Shown here one piece after another: positions 1-12,015 of a stretch of 64,000 nt of DNA (positions are counted from its first letter, which is position 1; every line of letters starts with the position of its first letter). The translations under genes were made by a program, and so were the position numbers. The DNA comes from Ixodes scapularis (taxonomy: Eukaryota; Arthropoda; Arachnida; Ixodida; Ixodidae), in NCBI RefSeq assembly GCF_016920785.2, contig NW_024609857.1, forward strand, positions 9,877,618 to 9,941,617, written 5' to 3'. Below the pieces are notes generated by a model. It was not told the DNA's origin, made no database searches, and saw only the letters and a list, made by a program, of their open reading frames with translations.

Positions 1-1100
1 GTTTACGGCTGTTAATAGTATAATTTTCTGGCGTCACCGGCAGCATAAGAAGCGCTTTTCAGTGAATCAGACTGCGGCATTGGCCGATAAGAACGCCGAG
101 GGACCAATCACGAAGCAAGACGTATGAACATTAGAAGCCATGCCCTGCGTTTCTATAGCTGACAGTGACTATTGGCGACTCCAGCGAAATCGACGCCGCG
201 TAGCGGCAACGCCGAGAAGCTCGAGAGAGGAGGTCGTTTCGACTCTGTCGTCTGCTATCTCTGCTTGGTTCTGGTTGCCAGCATAAAAACAAACGTCGTT
301 TCTAGTAATTAAGTTTATGCTTTCGCCGTGTCATTCCTACGCACTGACTATAGAAGAAGGTTTCTACCGTCAAGAAATCGCTTTGCTTTGATATGCAACA
401 CGGATTTTACGTTGTAGTGCGAGATATATATGGCGGTCTGCGTGCTGAACGACGAAAACGACCTCCTTTCGTCCGCCATTTTGCCTGACCAGCGCGCCCC
501 CTATAGTTCGTTAATATGGACTTAGAATTGTACGAGACAATTGACCGTGTAAATATCCGGAAGCGGGTATTACACCGGGGAGGGCTATTCTAACGTTTCT
601 TTCTCGAGAAACGGCTTCTTCTTCCTGATCAAGGTTTCATATTTTCAAATCTTGTAATATCGTCCGAATAGATGGCACTACTTACAAAACCCTGAAATCG
701 GGGTACGTATTGCGGTGATTTAATATAAAAGACATTGTGTTAAAAAGTGAAAGGCGCACAAAACAATGCGTACCGTTTCTTTTTGTTGTTGTTTTTTCTA
801 CCCGCTTTTTTAAGTTACACCGCTAGAATTCAATTCTCGTGTGCCACTACTCTATATATCTTGCATCGCACGAAATCTTCTATCTCCCATAGAAGCCAAG
901 TTCGATTTTCTTAGCCCGGCGTCCTTCGTATCAGCCGCATTATCGTCTATGCGACCATTGACGTTCTTGTTGTTTTTTGTATTTTTCCTTTTGCAGATCC
1001 CCCAAAATCCATTCCGTCAATCAGCAACTGCCAGCGACTCATCCTTCCCACTCCTTCCTGGAGACCTCTATTATCCACCGCAAGGAGACCGTTAACTTAG
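1..1100. other. Intergenic or intronic DNA, no gene seen
   Basis: No frame shows a recognisable domain, and no ATG is followed by a consensus splice donor with sensible coding content. There is a short T-rich stretch near 778-805. I see nothing else to annotate here. Confidence 0.5.
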
Positions 1101-2140
1101 CACTCCCAGTTAGTTCGCTCACTTTCCGTTGGACATCGCGATGGCACTGTATCTCCTCCCTCCATTGTTCTCCTATCGGCAGGCTCGGCGACACCACCGG
1201 CCACACCATGAACCTCTGTCGACTACGCTCCTTTTCACCTTACGATGGGCCGCAACCGACGTAAGAAGCCGTCCCAACCATTCCGGCGCTTCGACGTGAC
1301 GCAGGATTAGTATCACTACGCGTCTCCCGCAGGTCACGTGACACTAACTCTGCACGGGATTGGCTTCGACGGCTCCTTAGGTCAGCCGCGGTCCATCGCG
1401 AGAAAGAAGAGAGTACAGGAAAAAGCTCCGCAGCTTCCTCCGTTCGTTCTCCCGGTCTACTCGGCGAGCCTCCGGTCTGCCTTTCTGCTTTCCCGTTCGG
1501 GAACTCGCGGGGTGGAGCCCGCCTCGCAGGACACAAAGCACTTGTAGGCGGGGGTCGGCTGTCACTACTCCGCGAGTCCCTTCTTCAATGACGGCCGGGA
1601 CAAAACTTTCCTCTCCGCTTCGTCGTTGCCCGGTTCCCCGTGTTCGTGGTCCCCGCCTGCTCCGTCTTCCTCTTGGTGTCTCGGTCCTGTTCGCTTCCTG
1701 GCGCTTCGATCTCCCAGGAGCCATTGTTTTCTTGCTTCCGTTCGGCCGCAAAACTTTTTCCATCGCTCCTTCTCGTGTTTTCGCTGGGATGCTCGCCTTT
1801 CCTCGCTATCAGCGCCGAAACTTTTGTGGGGGGCCTAGAGGCGCGTTCGGATCTCTGCGACGACAGGCAGCGTCGCTTTCTGTGGGGGGGGAGGCTTTGA
1901 CCCACCCCCTCTCGGTGCGGAACGGGGGCCGTGTCATGGTCGCGCTCTTTTTCCTGCAGTCGATTTTTGTGTCTTGTTCTCAAGTCGATGTCTTGGGATG
2001 GCGGAGGGTCTGTGGATGTCGGATAAGGCACGATTCGCTTGGAAGGAAAAAAGTATTTCGCGAACCTTTTCTGTGTGACATGACTGCTGCTGCGAAGTGT
2101 ACAGGGATTGGGAGGGAAAAAGAGCTGAACTGAAATCGGC
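1100..2140. promoter_or_regulatory. CpG-rich, pyrimidine-rich segment (possible promoter/5'UTR)
   Basis: CpG density and C/T-rich plus-strand composition rise sharply against the flanks. The segment opens overlapping frames on both strands (for example a 181-codon frame from the ATG at 1588), but these are low complexity, rich in Arg, Ser and Pro, and without a known domain. CpG-rich islands of this sort often mark promoters or 5'UTR exons; that role is an inference from composition only. No TATA box or initiator could be fixed. Confidence 0.25.
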
Positions 2141-2600
2141 CGGACTTCTTTCCTTTCCTTTTTTTTTTATTTTTTTTCTGTGTGCGATATTTTAGTTTTT
2201 GAAAATGCCTGAAAATCTTAGTATTATTGTCACTGACGAATTCGTAAAATTGCACTTTTATTTTTTATTACAACCTGTTTTTGTGTGCTCTATTCCTTGA
2301 TTCCTTGCATATACACTGGGGCTGTGCTGCATTCATACGGGTTATATTTTTAATGGAGAGAGAAATACGTGTATTGTATCACACTAAACCTTACAGGCCC
2401 GACAGACGGTAAACGTTGATTTTGTAGACATTCAATGGTGTTATCTTTTAAATAACACTCTTATGCGTGATGTTGCAATTGCAAGTTTAAAGGTATTCGT
2501 TACTATAAATTAAACTGACTGTTAAGGTTTGCACAAGAGATATATGCTTCAACATATTCCGCTATCAATGCCTTGTTGCAATATATGAAAAGAGTTGAGA
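2140..2600. other. AT-rich non-coding stretch
   Basis: AT-rich sequence with T runs around 2158-2178 and no coding signal. It ends at the foldback repeat that starts at about 2602. Confidence 0.5.
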
Positions 2601-2601
2601 T

Positions 2602-2760
2602 AAAAGCGCCTCAGAAAAGCGGGGACAAGAAAGACAAGATAACACAGAGCGCTACTTACAACTGAAAGTTGCAAGTATAGTGCTCTCTGCTGTCTTGTCT
2701 TCCTTGTTCCCATTTGTTCTAAGCGCTTTCATCTGAATAAACATGAACCAACTAGGCCAA
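2602..2760 (-). repeat. Foldback repeat, family also at 63.76 kb
   Basis: The left arm (2602-2662) and right arm (2667-2731) are imperfect inverse complements around a short centre, so the segment can fold into a long hairpin. Immediately right of it, CATGAACCAACTAGGCC at about 2742-2758 recurs as its reverse complement at 63,757-63,773. There too it is followed by sequence related to the hairpin (a GGGACAA block, then CAACT). The two loci are therefore copies of one dispersed repeat in opposite orientations. No protein signal is present. Confidence 0.6.
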
Positions 2761-2954
2761 TTCGTCATTTTGTTCCGAAATTAGTATTCTGGGCACTGCT
2801 CTCAGAGAAGGAGTTACAAAGCTGATGCAGCGTCGTACAATACCTTCACCCCGCACCCGTACCTTTCTCCGTGCTAACCTAGAAAGGCCAAATGATGTAC
2901 TTTTTTTGTTTGTTTATGTGGACATTTCGGTCGTATCTCGCTGCGGGGGACTGG

Positions 2955-3062
2955 TGGAGGTTAGCGAACCTCCTCAGATCGGAGCACGTGTAGCGAAAGC
3001 TCGCGCTGCAGAACCCAGGCATCCTGGGTCCAAACCCCAGCCCTGCTCATTTCTATTCGGAT
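2955..3062 (+). repeat. Possible tRNA-derived (SINE-like) fragment
   Basis: TAGCGAAAGCTCG near 2991 resembles an A box with one inserted base. GGTCCAAACCC near 3029 matches 8 of 11 positions of the pol III B box. The segment cannot form a proper tRNA cloverleaf. It may be a degenerate SINE head or chance similarity. Confidence 0.2.
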
Positions 3063-3159
3063 GAACATCGTACCGGCGTGTGATCGTTAAAGACTTCAAG
3101 CTAACAGTTGTACTGAACTGGCTAAATTTCTCATCTACAGCTGACACACCAGACGCCCA

Positions 3160-5191
3160 TTAAAGGGATCATGAAACGATCTTGAAATCGAATTTCTCCA
3201 CCGCACGTCGTAAAAGGTGTAGAAATAAAACCAAACATAAAAATAGAGCCCACAAGAAAAGTTTCGCTATGGAACTTTTAAAAGAAATATTGGCTCTTTT
3301 ATATATTCTTTCCTTCGAAAGCTCTTTGCCTTTTTGACTGCGATGCATCCGCGGTGCCAAAGCACGCCAGCCAAATCCACGTCGCTTATTGGATAAGAGC
3401 ATACCCCACCAGCACCGCAATCATAGACAATAAAAAGCCGGTGAATATTTATTAAAAGTTTTATTAAAGGATATTCTGATACACATTTTGGTAGAATAAT
3501 TAGCGATGGGACGGAAATTGCCGAATCGTATATTGCTCGGAGCTATGCGCCATCTATTGTTTGGTAAACGAAGCAAGAGAAAGATGAGACTACGCCTGCG
3601 CTCTTTCGCGGTTCCTGCTCTGCTGAAAAATATGGCGTCGGTGGTGATTGTTAACGTCACCGTGTTCGGCGTGGTGGAAGCTCATCATTCCGCGTAGAGT
3701 GCTATCCTTGTCTGAATTCTCGTCGCGTGTCGCGATTTTAACCCAGCACGTCGTAGAGGGGAAAATGCATCTCCTCGTGCGGCGATGTTGTGGCGGCACC
3801 CTCAAGACAGCAAAAACGCTCGTGCCGTCGTGTTCGTTAACTTCGACTACAGTGGTGCTTTCTTAGCATTTGTGTCCTCGAACATCGGCCGGATTTCTCA
3901 TTTTGTGCATTCCATGCGTGTGCTCAAGTTCAAGGTATTACTTGTGCGCACTATATTTAAAAGCGTGTACGAAGGATAAGAATTTCGACGCGTTTTCATC
4001 ACCCGAGACAAGTGATTAGTGTTAGCATTCCTGAACGCTCGCCACATCTATGTGATCACGAAAGTGTATTTCTATGTTGCTTTATCTGTGCTAAGATTAC
4101 ATCGTCTTTTGCAATCGTAGATAAAGCATGTAGCGAGATTTGTTCTATACGTATATATAGTCGTGTGTTAAAGTGGCGATCGTCCAAGACGGCGTGTACT
4201 GCATCTTTTTCTTCTATTTTTTTTTTATCCACTCTGCGCTGCGAGCATATGCTGACAAAACAAAAGTTAATAAAGCTCGAACCCACAGAAAAATGCATTT
4301 TCTACAACGCCAGTGAGTGGCAGCGTGTCCTCTTCTTTTCAGAAATACCGCGGAAACAGCTGACGGTGGTGAAGCGGCCGTTGTGCTGACGATCCTGCTG
4401 CGCTTGTTGCAATGGTTGGAGGAGTGTGCACGCGCGGCGCAGAGCGGTTGTTCCGGTTTGCGACGGCCGCAGTCGTAGCTAACGCGCTCGTTGCAAGTGC
4501 CCCAATTACAGTTTGTGTGTCCGGAGCTTAAAACGAAACAAACGGCTGGAGTTTCACCGCTTGCCACTCGAGGGGCCACGTCGAAGCATTCTGTGCACGC
4601 TCATCGGTTTGAGGGATTGCAGGTCTAAGGTCATCCGTGTATGCTCGGAACATTCTGTGCATTGGAGTCACCACTCCTTGTCCGATTCCGACGAGGAGCT
4701 GGAGTTTTCGTCGGAAGAGCCGCCGCATTTTCCAACAGGCGTACCGGCGTTTGGGACCAGTCCCATGCTGTCGCTGTAGCTCAACGTATCTCATTGAATT
4801 GCGCTCAGCTGCGATGTGTCCATGGCTATCGCTGTGATGAGAGGCGCCGATTCGAAAAATATGTCGGTGGCATCAAAGCCATCAGCGCAGTAAAACCCTG
4901 TGGTAAAAACTACCGGCACACCGCCAGTACGCCGCTAACACTCCCATACTCCTACTGCCGAGAGAACTTCCGGTTCCGGTGCCAGTGCACGTCACGACCG
5001 TCAAAATTACGCCGCGGCTTGTTTACGGCAACTTGGAGAGGAAAGAAAACTCGATATTTCAGTAAATGTTTGTGTAAAAGTTAATAAACCGAAACAAAAA
5101 CGAATCCCTGTTCGGCGTTCAGTGAACATTGAAGGTTTAATGTAAGAGTTTTTTTGGCAAAAGTAAAAAGGTAATTTCATGGTCCCTTTAA
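3160..5191 (+). mobile_element. TTAA-flanked 2.0-kb DNA transposon, Kolobok-like, degenerate
   Basis: TTAA occurs at 3160-3163 and 5188-5191. The sequence between begins AGGGATCATGAAA and ends with its near-perfect complement (12 of 13 positions), which gives short terminal inverted repeats with a TTAA target duplication. A THAP-type zinc-finger remnant lies inside at about 4513-4660. TTAA duplication plus a THAP transposase is the combination known for Kolobok transposons; piggyBac also uses TTAA but has no THAP domain. No frame longer than about 150 codons survives, so the copy is inactive. The TIRs are short and could coincide by chance; the THAP remnant is what makes the call credible. 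Confidence 0.55.
4513..4660 (+). pseudogene. THAP zinc-finger remnant of transposase
   Basis: The plus-strand frame has Cys, then 12 residues, then His in LEFHRLP, and later RVCSEHS. This matches the order of a THAP finger: second zinc Cys, the F-H-x-F/L-P block at the same spacing as in human THAP1, and the C-x2-H pair. The first Cys of the C-x(2-4)-C pair cannot be found upstream, and the segment between the F-H and CSEH blocks lacks the usual Trp, so the finger is incomplete. THAP domains bind DNA and occur in P and Kolobok transposases and in host proteins derived from them. Its place in the TTAA-flanked element favours a transposase origin. Confidence 0.5.
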
Positions 5192-6390
5192 TGCTGACTA
5201 ACTTCTCTCTGTATAAGCCTGCATAGAACACAATTATTATTATTATCTCGCTACCAATACGCAGTTTATGCAGAACCTACCTGACTCCTAAACAATGCCG
5301 CCTTCATTCTGATCAGTACGTCTGATGTTCACGTAGTTGAGAGCACAAGTAATAAGCAACAATCATGTCAGTCTCCCGGTAAGCTCTGGCTTACGAGGCT
5401 CCGCGGGGAAAGAACCCGCCATTCTTGTCCCCGTAAAAGCGTAACCACTCCAAACAATTCCCTCATATATATACTTTCCTGAAGAGGGGTCAGCACTGCT
5501 TCCCCGTAGGGTACTTTCCCGTTAATCTTGATTAGCCGCATTGTTTTGCTCTACCTTACTATGCTTGCCTAGGATTGTAGTTCAGAACAATCATGTGGAT
5601 GTCATTGCCATCCTCGCCTTCATCGCCGTTTCTTCATCAAAATTTGCGGAAATATCTTTAGCTGTCCATTGCCCGAATCGCGTATAATTCCGAAGGAAAG
5701 ATTTGTTTCTCCTTTCACGCGACAGAGTGCACCACCTTGTAGTTCTAATGCGCACCGAGTAGCGTCAGTTGTTGACATACAGCGAGAGTGAGCCAACCCT
5801 TCAGGTATATGCGGAAAGCGAGTCGTCTGCTTCTTTTGCAGGGGTTGCGGTGACGTCAGAACTACGCCGAGTTCTTATTGGCTTTGGTCGAAAGGATAGT
5901 GGACGGACCTCAACGCTAGATGCCTGGAGGTATACCCACTGTGTATTTACAATCAGTCAATAAAAGTTCGGCCTTCTGACATCCTCGCAACCCCTGTGCA
6001 AGGAGCAGACGAACTGGAGCTCCGCATAACAAGCCCACTCCCAAGACGTTCCGCAAGTCAATTTGAGTCCAAAGACAATTCAATTGACACAAGGTGTTTG
6101 AACTTCCTAGCACCACAAAGGGCGCGATTTTGCGCTAATGCATGTCACGTATAGTGTCACTCGTTAGTGCAGCTACAGAACCAGGCCTTTGGGCAGGAAG
6201 CAAGCCTACTCCCGTGTCGTTCCAGGAACTAATTCAGATTCTAAGCGAAACCTATCGACAGACATGTTCCAATACCACGTTTACCGATAAATCGGGATGT
6301 GCCAAAACCGAGGTCGCAGACAACTTACCTTCCGCATGGCGGCACGCTCCATCAGCTTTTAGAGCGCAGCTCTTAGGCGCTCGTTTCCGA
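5192..6390. other. Non-coding, only simple repeats
   Basis: There is a short ATT triplet run at about 5231-5243. No domain, exon signature or terminal inverted repeat was recognised. Confidence 0.45.
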
Positions 6391-6393
6391 CTT

Positions 6394-6505
6394 GAGCGTC
6401 GTCGGCGTCGTCGTCGCCGTCGGCGTACCCGTAACGTGTCGGCGTGACGCGTCGGCGTCGCCGTCAGCGTAACCATAACGCGTCGGCGTCGCCGTCGCTG
6501 TCGGT
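6394..6505. repeat. GTC/GGC triplet-type minisatellite
   Basis: About 110 bases are built from variants of GTCGGC and GTCGCC, with interspersed GTACCC/GTAACC units. The reverse strand reads as a poly-Arg frame, which is a product of the repeat and not evidence for a gene. CpG density is extreme. Confidence 0.7.
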
Positions 6506-6512
6506 GTAACCA

Positions 6513-6589
6513 CGCGGTGCATTATGGGAAACATCCCATAATGCACCGCGGTGACGCACGCGTCACATTATGGGACGTTTCCCATAATG
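6513..6589. repeat. Three consecutive hairpin palindromes
   Basis: A perfect 17-bp inverted repeat (6513-6529 with 6534-6550, four-base loop) is followed by a 6-bp one (6551-6556 with 6561-6566). A 10-bp one then follows (6566-6575 with 6580-6589). The core CATTATGGGA is shared by the first and third, so they are probably copies of one unit. Confidence 0.75.
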
Positions 6590-6597
6590 AACCGCGC

Positions 6598-6725
6598 GGG
6601 ATGGAGGAGGGGGAGGAGGAGGAGGGAGGATGATTAAGGAGCAGGATGGAGGAGGAGGAGGCGAGGAGCACGGGAAAAGTAGATAAGGAGGAAGGGTATA
6701 CCGTTCCCTCCGTACCCTCCCCTCT
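6598..6725. repeat. Polypurine (GGA-rich) tract
   Basis: Nearly continuous G and A on the plus strand with GGAGGA units. Such polypurine/polypyrimidine tracts can form triplex DNA. No coding signal. Confidence 0.65.
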
Positions 6726-6734
6726 CCTCCTCAA

Positions 6735-8475
6735 GAGCTGCGCTTTAATTCGGCATTACAGGGAGTTGTAAGCGTCTTTCATTTTTCTTCCTAGACTAGA
6801 CAGTGATCCTTCAGGCTGAAGAGATGCCCAGGATCAAGGAGCAAAAGACACGGTGTTGGCTGCACATATGATGAAAAAAGTATTTGTGGACACGCCTGAA
6901 GCCTATTCCAAGCAATTTTTGCTTCATACAGTAGTATGCTTCGAACATATCTGAAGACTGTTTTTGACCTACAAGAAAAACGCCTCAAACTGTGTTTGCA
7001 GACTGTCTGTTGTATAATGCAGTGGGACCGCAGCTTATATGTTCATATCTGTGTTGGCTTCTCTCAAAGAATCCCATAACGGTACTTCTGGAAACAGTAT
7101 ACTTCCAGCTTATACAAAACATCGGAAGACTGAGCCCGTTGGTCCCGACTTCCAGCAGAAATCATAGATTCGCTTTTTGTGCCCTGTTCTAACTTCCATC
7201 TTTCGTTCCACTAACCCTCCAGATGCCCACGACGTCTGAACATCTAAGCGGAGGCATAAATGAAACTGAGCAGCGCGTGCTTAGAGAAAGGAGCAGCCAC
7301 AGGAGGTCCCCCCTGAGTGCGCATCGCTCCCCGCTATTCAGCAAGTTGGGTTCCCGTGGCCCCGTTGTTGTCACCCTTTGGAGCGCGGCAGCAGCCGACG
7401 TCTCCTCCTCACCGATGGGGTAGCACGTTTCCATCGAGGTTCCTCCTCCTCTTCTTCTCTGGGTTGCCGTCCGACCGATGGAGACCGCGGTGCCGCCAGA
7501 GGTGCGGAAGGAAGGGAGACTGCTTCATTGTGGCCGTGAATGAGGCTGATGCCCCGCGTCACCAGGCGGCCCCCGTTGACAGCCTTTCTCTCCTGGCCCC
7601 TTCTTTACCTTCTTTTATTGGCAGTTCTTCGGATGGATTACTTACTTGGTTTCGCCGAGGGGGAGATGTAAGCGTAGGCCCTGCAAGGTTTCGCTTTGGG
7701 CAGCAGGGAAAAGGGGACTTTCTTATTTGGCTGCCGTAAAGAGGGGGCTCGGAGGAAGGCACCGGGCTGGCAACCGAGGGGTTCGGTGAATAGCTTGTGG
7801 GGAGGTTCGGTCTTGGGGTGAGAAGGGATGAAAACGGGGTGGGTTGGTGGTGTAGTTCATTAGGGTTGTGATAGGTGAGGCGGGCTTCGAGAGCATCGGA
7901 TTTTGAGCTCACGTATGCTTCCACAGTGAGAACTGAATGCTTGTCTCGATGTCTTGTCTTTTGACTTCAACCAGACGCAGGGGCCGAAGCGTAATCTCTT
8001 AGATGCGTCGCCTCAGTAAAGGTACTCATCGTTCGCGTTCTTCTATTTTGTCCGGACAAAGATCGTCGGTTACACAGAAGAAGCACCTTGCCTCATTCTT
8101 ACCGTTTACGTACCCAAAATATTACACAGTTTGCAGTACCAGTATAGATCCATTACTCGATTCCTGGCGCCCACGTTGCAACTTGTGTAGGAGAAAATAA
8201 AGATCACCGTATGGCAGTGTGCAATGAGTGCAAGTAAATCAGTTAGCTTGCTTGCAGTTTGGAAAGCCTGGCACTGGACAGATCTCGAGAAAAGAATGAT
8301 TAGATGACAAAAAATACATCATGATTGGCAGGACGGAAGAGTAGCACATGCAGGGCCTGGTAGTTAAAATTTTAAGAATATATAAAATCCCTGTGATGTA
8401 AATCCTGTATTATTAAAGATTATCCACTCGTAATATTCACTCAACATTTCGAAAGCAAAATGTAGTTCTGTGCGG
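6735..8475. other. Non-coding, no gene recognised
   Basis: Short overlapping frames on both strands at 7189-7924 are Pro/Ser/Arg-rich with no domain. The segment at about 6983-7022 resembles 16,844-16,882 (a shared GCAGAC core and TTGTAT downstream), possibly an old dispersed repeat. Confidence 0.4.
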
Positions 8476-8701
8476 CCTTAATAGACCGATCTCACCAGCC
8501 AGTTTGACTACGCCACCGCTGCCGCGATGCATCGAGGGAACTTTAGTCTTTCTGCACGTGCGACAACCACGCTGGAGCTCTGCGCGTGTGGCGGACGAGA
8601 CAGCACGAGCCTCCTCGTGCATTGCAGTTTGCCTCCTGTGAACTAAAGTTATGGCGGCGCCACGCATGCGCCGAACGCTTGGTGAGATCGGTCCATTGAG
8701 G
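8476..8701. mobile_element. MITE with about 22-bp terminal inverted repeats
   Basis: The left end starts CCTTAATAGACCGATCTCAC and the right end is its near-perfect complement ending at 8701 (two mismatches in the first 20). The internal 180 bases are non-coding. The target duplication is not clear, so the superfamily is not assigned. Confidence 0.6.
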
Positions 8702-8814
8702 AGGTGTACGTAAGAGTCCAATCTTGTAGATTTGAGGAAAGGTTTGAGAACAAGTATACAAGTTCTCAAACTTTTCCTCGAATGTACAATATTTGACCCC
8801 CCACGTACACCTTC
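8702..8814. repeat. Hairpin repeat abutting the MITE
   Basis: Arms of about 50 bases (8703-8758 and 8762-8812) are imperfect complements with a centre near 8760, starting GGTGTACGT and ending ACGTACACC. It begins where the preceding MITE ends, so one may have inserted at the end of the other. Confidence 0.6.
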
Positions 8815-10550
8815 TCGCTTATATTTCCGTAGAACTAAATTCGAAGCATCGCACCTTGCTTGCCGAGAATGCAGCTTATACAGGTGCGACGAATCGCTCG
8901 CAGGCATCGTTTCTGGATCGTTCATAACTCTTCGCCGACGCGAACCAGAGCGTCGTTTTACGCGAGCCAGCTCGGAGCGTTTATTTATGTCCGAGAAAAA
9001 CGCCTGCCAGGCCATTTTCTCTCAGCCGATGAAAAGAGACTGGTCTTCTTAATTAGGGCGCAAGCTCGTTATTCGTATTACCTGTAAGGAAAAACGAAAT
9101 GCCGTCTGTGCTATCTGAGGAGGGTACACAGGCCAAGCACGTTCTTCTCTAGCTACACGATGAATAGTAGACGCACCGACCTGGGTTTGGACTCAGTCAC
9201 GTCAAAATAGATACAACCCACCGTTTATACCAGAAGCCATTTCGGATGACTCAAGGGCATATTTTGAGTCGGAGGTTCCTGCCGAATGGTGTTCTGAGAT
9301 GAAGGCCCGCACCTGCGGCGATAGTGTTTTTGTTAGGTCGAATAGCTCATTGGCTTCAATGGAGGTTTGTTTACTTTCTTTCGTGTGCTTTGGGCGTGTT
9401 GCGTGCTGCGGGCACCTCGTATTGGCAACAAAGTAAATATATAAATAGCCTGAACAAAATGCTTCCATCTTGTAAGTAGACGCGTCGTCTGCTGATGTCA
9501 TTGCAGGGCTGGATAAGGAAGAAAAAGTTCCCGTAGAAAACGTCTTTTCTTTTTCTTTTCTTCTGTCGAATAGCACATAAATTTTTGTTCTTGGCCTTCT
9601 TATTACATGAGTATGTTTCAGTATGCCACTCTCACAACAATATTTGTTTTATACTTAAAACTTAATGTATAGACAACAGCCTCATGACATGTAAGTCCCA
9701 AAGTAAACTTTAACTTGTAAGTGCTGATGTCCTATTAGGGACAAATTATTAAGTATTCAGCTACATGACTAGCATTTTGCCTGTGATCGATCACAACCAA
9801 AGCTAAACGCTTGCGCGATAGTCAGAACATTTTAGTGCGCTTTTACTGCTTATTATCCTAAACTTAATCTTTGTTTTCACGCTTCTTTGTATACTGGTTG
9901 CTTTACTTCATCAGGTCATTCAAGAGGTTATCGCCTTTCAGAGGGTACTTTTCTCAACAACATAGGCTCTCATAGTACTAGTTCTACATAACTAGTTTCA
10001 ATAGTTAGACACCTCAATAAGTCATAGGCAGACATTAACGTCGGCTTTGATTTCAGACTATTTTAAAGTGTCTATAACGATATTACAGTTATTACGTGAT
10101 TATAATACTACAGTCAGCAGTTATTTGCGTATAGGTCACGTAAGAGCCGCTTCCTTCTTTCCGCACGATTCGAGAGAATCTCTTTGTCCTAACGGTGCTC
10201 TTGGACACCAGTGCTCAACTCCATTGAGGCTTAGAAGAAATACACAATCATTGCGTGTATAAAAACTACCGTTCTACTACCGTGTGCATAAAAAGTCAGC
10301 AGAATAAAAAAAAAAAAAAGCTGTGGTTGGTAGTGCGTGCCCAGTCCACAAAAAATGTTATCTGTGAACCTCGCCATACAAATGGCCACATCAGATGCTC
10401 CTAAACAGGTCCGGCCTGTCCCCTGAAAGCACGATGAAAACCCTGCTACCCAAAAGCCACGTTCGAACGTTCGTTAATAGGAGCATTTGAAAAAACCCGC
10501 TTTCCTCGACCATATTCCGAATTGCTGTAGCTAGGAACCAGAACCTCTCA
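8815..10550. other. Non-coding stretch
   Basis: AT-rich from 9580 to 10,320 with a 14-nt A run at 10,306-10,319. The frames near 8860-9087 and 9202-9576 show no family features. Confidence 0.45.
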
Positions 10551-11027
10551 TTAGCGCTGCCATTGATAGGCTTCGGTGTTTTCGCTAATACCAACTCGGT
10601 CCAGATCTCTCTCCCGGGACGAAAAAGAAATATGAGGCGCCTTTAGAGTCGGGTGGCTAATCACCCTTTGCAAGCAATCAGCATGGGACGCCCCATCAGT
10701 TGGCGTTCGACAGCCCACCACCCAAGCGTTCGACGGCCCCGCGGGCAACGCGTGCGCGTTCCCCGCAGAGCCATCGAAGGAAGAAGAAACCGATCGGCTC
10801 ACCGTGAGTTCCCCAACTGATTTCCGAATCGTATATAGACACGCTGGAAGAACCACCACGTCGCCCGTGTTTACCCCGAACGCGCGCGCACGATGGCCGA
10901 GACAGTGAACATACATCTACGGGAGCCCATGCACTGACAACGTATTGCCTCATTGACCGCGGAGCATTTTTCAGAAGGGACCCCCGAAGAGACAGGGACC
11001 GTGCCCTTTCATTAACTTCCAATTAGT

Positions 11028-11540
11028 ATGGCTCGTTGCTCGCTCGACCGGCGACCGGCGCGGCGGTGTTGTGCAGGCTCCCCCGACTCGCGGTTCTTTT
11101 TCGCTCGCGTTGTTCCCGGTGTTATGCAGCGCGGGGACCGGGGGGATGGCCCTGTGCGGCGCCTCGCGCGGACTGCAGCGCGCGCGTTTGTAATTGGAGG
11201 CGATAAACGGCCGTGCTTTCGCATGGGTGGCCCTGTCTGTGCGCCCGACGCGCTGGCCGCCGGACCGCGCCGGACGATGATGAAGCGGGGTTCGCCGACG
11301 CAGCGTCTCTTCTTTCTTCGCGGTCGCCTTAAAGGAGTCTCAGCCTGTCTCGAGCCGAGAGCGCTGGGTGGGAAGGTGCGCGCGCGACGGGGCATCCGTC
11401 TTAATTTTGGGCGCCCGCGGAAACGCATCGGTCTTCCGAGTAAATGCACGGTGTCGGGATGCGATCGCTGTGTGCGCGCTCTAGAGATGATGAAGGAAAA
11501 AGGAAAGAAACGAGAGCACAGGAGCAGGCTACGTTAGGTT
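11028..11540. promoter_or_regulatory. CpG-rich segment
   Basis: Very high CpG with frames open on both strands. The plus frame of 169 codons from the ATG at 11,028 is Arg/Gly-rich and has no recognisable domain. Its middle part is a dispersed repeat that recurs in broken form at 12,016-12,132, so coding is unlikely. It could be a promoter-type island or a GC-rich repeat. Confidence 0.25.
11208..11316 (+). repeat. Dispersed repeat, copy 1
   Basis: About 109 bases contain GGTGGCCCTGTCTGTG and, further on, TTCGCCGACGCAGCGT. Both occur in the same order and spacing at 12,016-12,132. The two copies differ by several small substitutions and gaps. Confidence 0.65.
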
Positions 11541-12015
11541 TGGTTGCGGTGGCATAAAAGAAGAGGCGTCTTATACGTTCGGTGGGGTTCCTGTAGAGTG
11601 CGTACACGTTCCGCGATACCTTACGTATACATGGTACAGGTGATTTTTGCGTTCTTGGGAGCACCAGCCTTCGTGTCTCGCTTTCCTTCACGTTCGCTCG
11701 CAATGTGTTGATCACGCGCTCGCTAGGTTTGAGGAGAACAAGACACTGTTCAGATTTACGAGTTTCGCGACTCGCTTGATTCTCAAGCAGACCTCGAGGT
11801 GTTCGATCGTATCGCGGTCTACGCGAGGGCTGCACTTCTCTCCGTAGAGACGGACCGATAACACCAGGTAGCTTGTAGCGCGTTTATGACCCACCAGAAT
11901 TCAGTTTCTCTTATTATTTTTTTTTATCGGATCTCTGCATACGGCTCTTGTGAAAATGTTTCGGTTTTGGACATAGTTCGAATATATTGAGAATACTCTG
12001 ACTATATTTCTTGCA

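Noticed and set aside
1588..2133. 181-codon ATG frame
   Set aside because: Composition-driven open frame in a CpG-rich block; overlapping frames are open on the other strand as well.
11028..11537. 169-codon ATG frame in CpG-rich DNA
   Set aside because: Arg/Gly-rich with no domain, and its middle is a dispersed repeat that is broken at 12,016-12,132.
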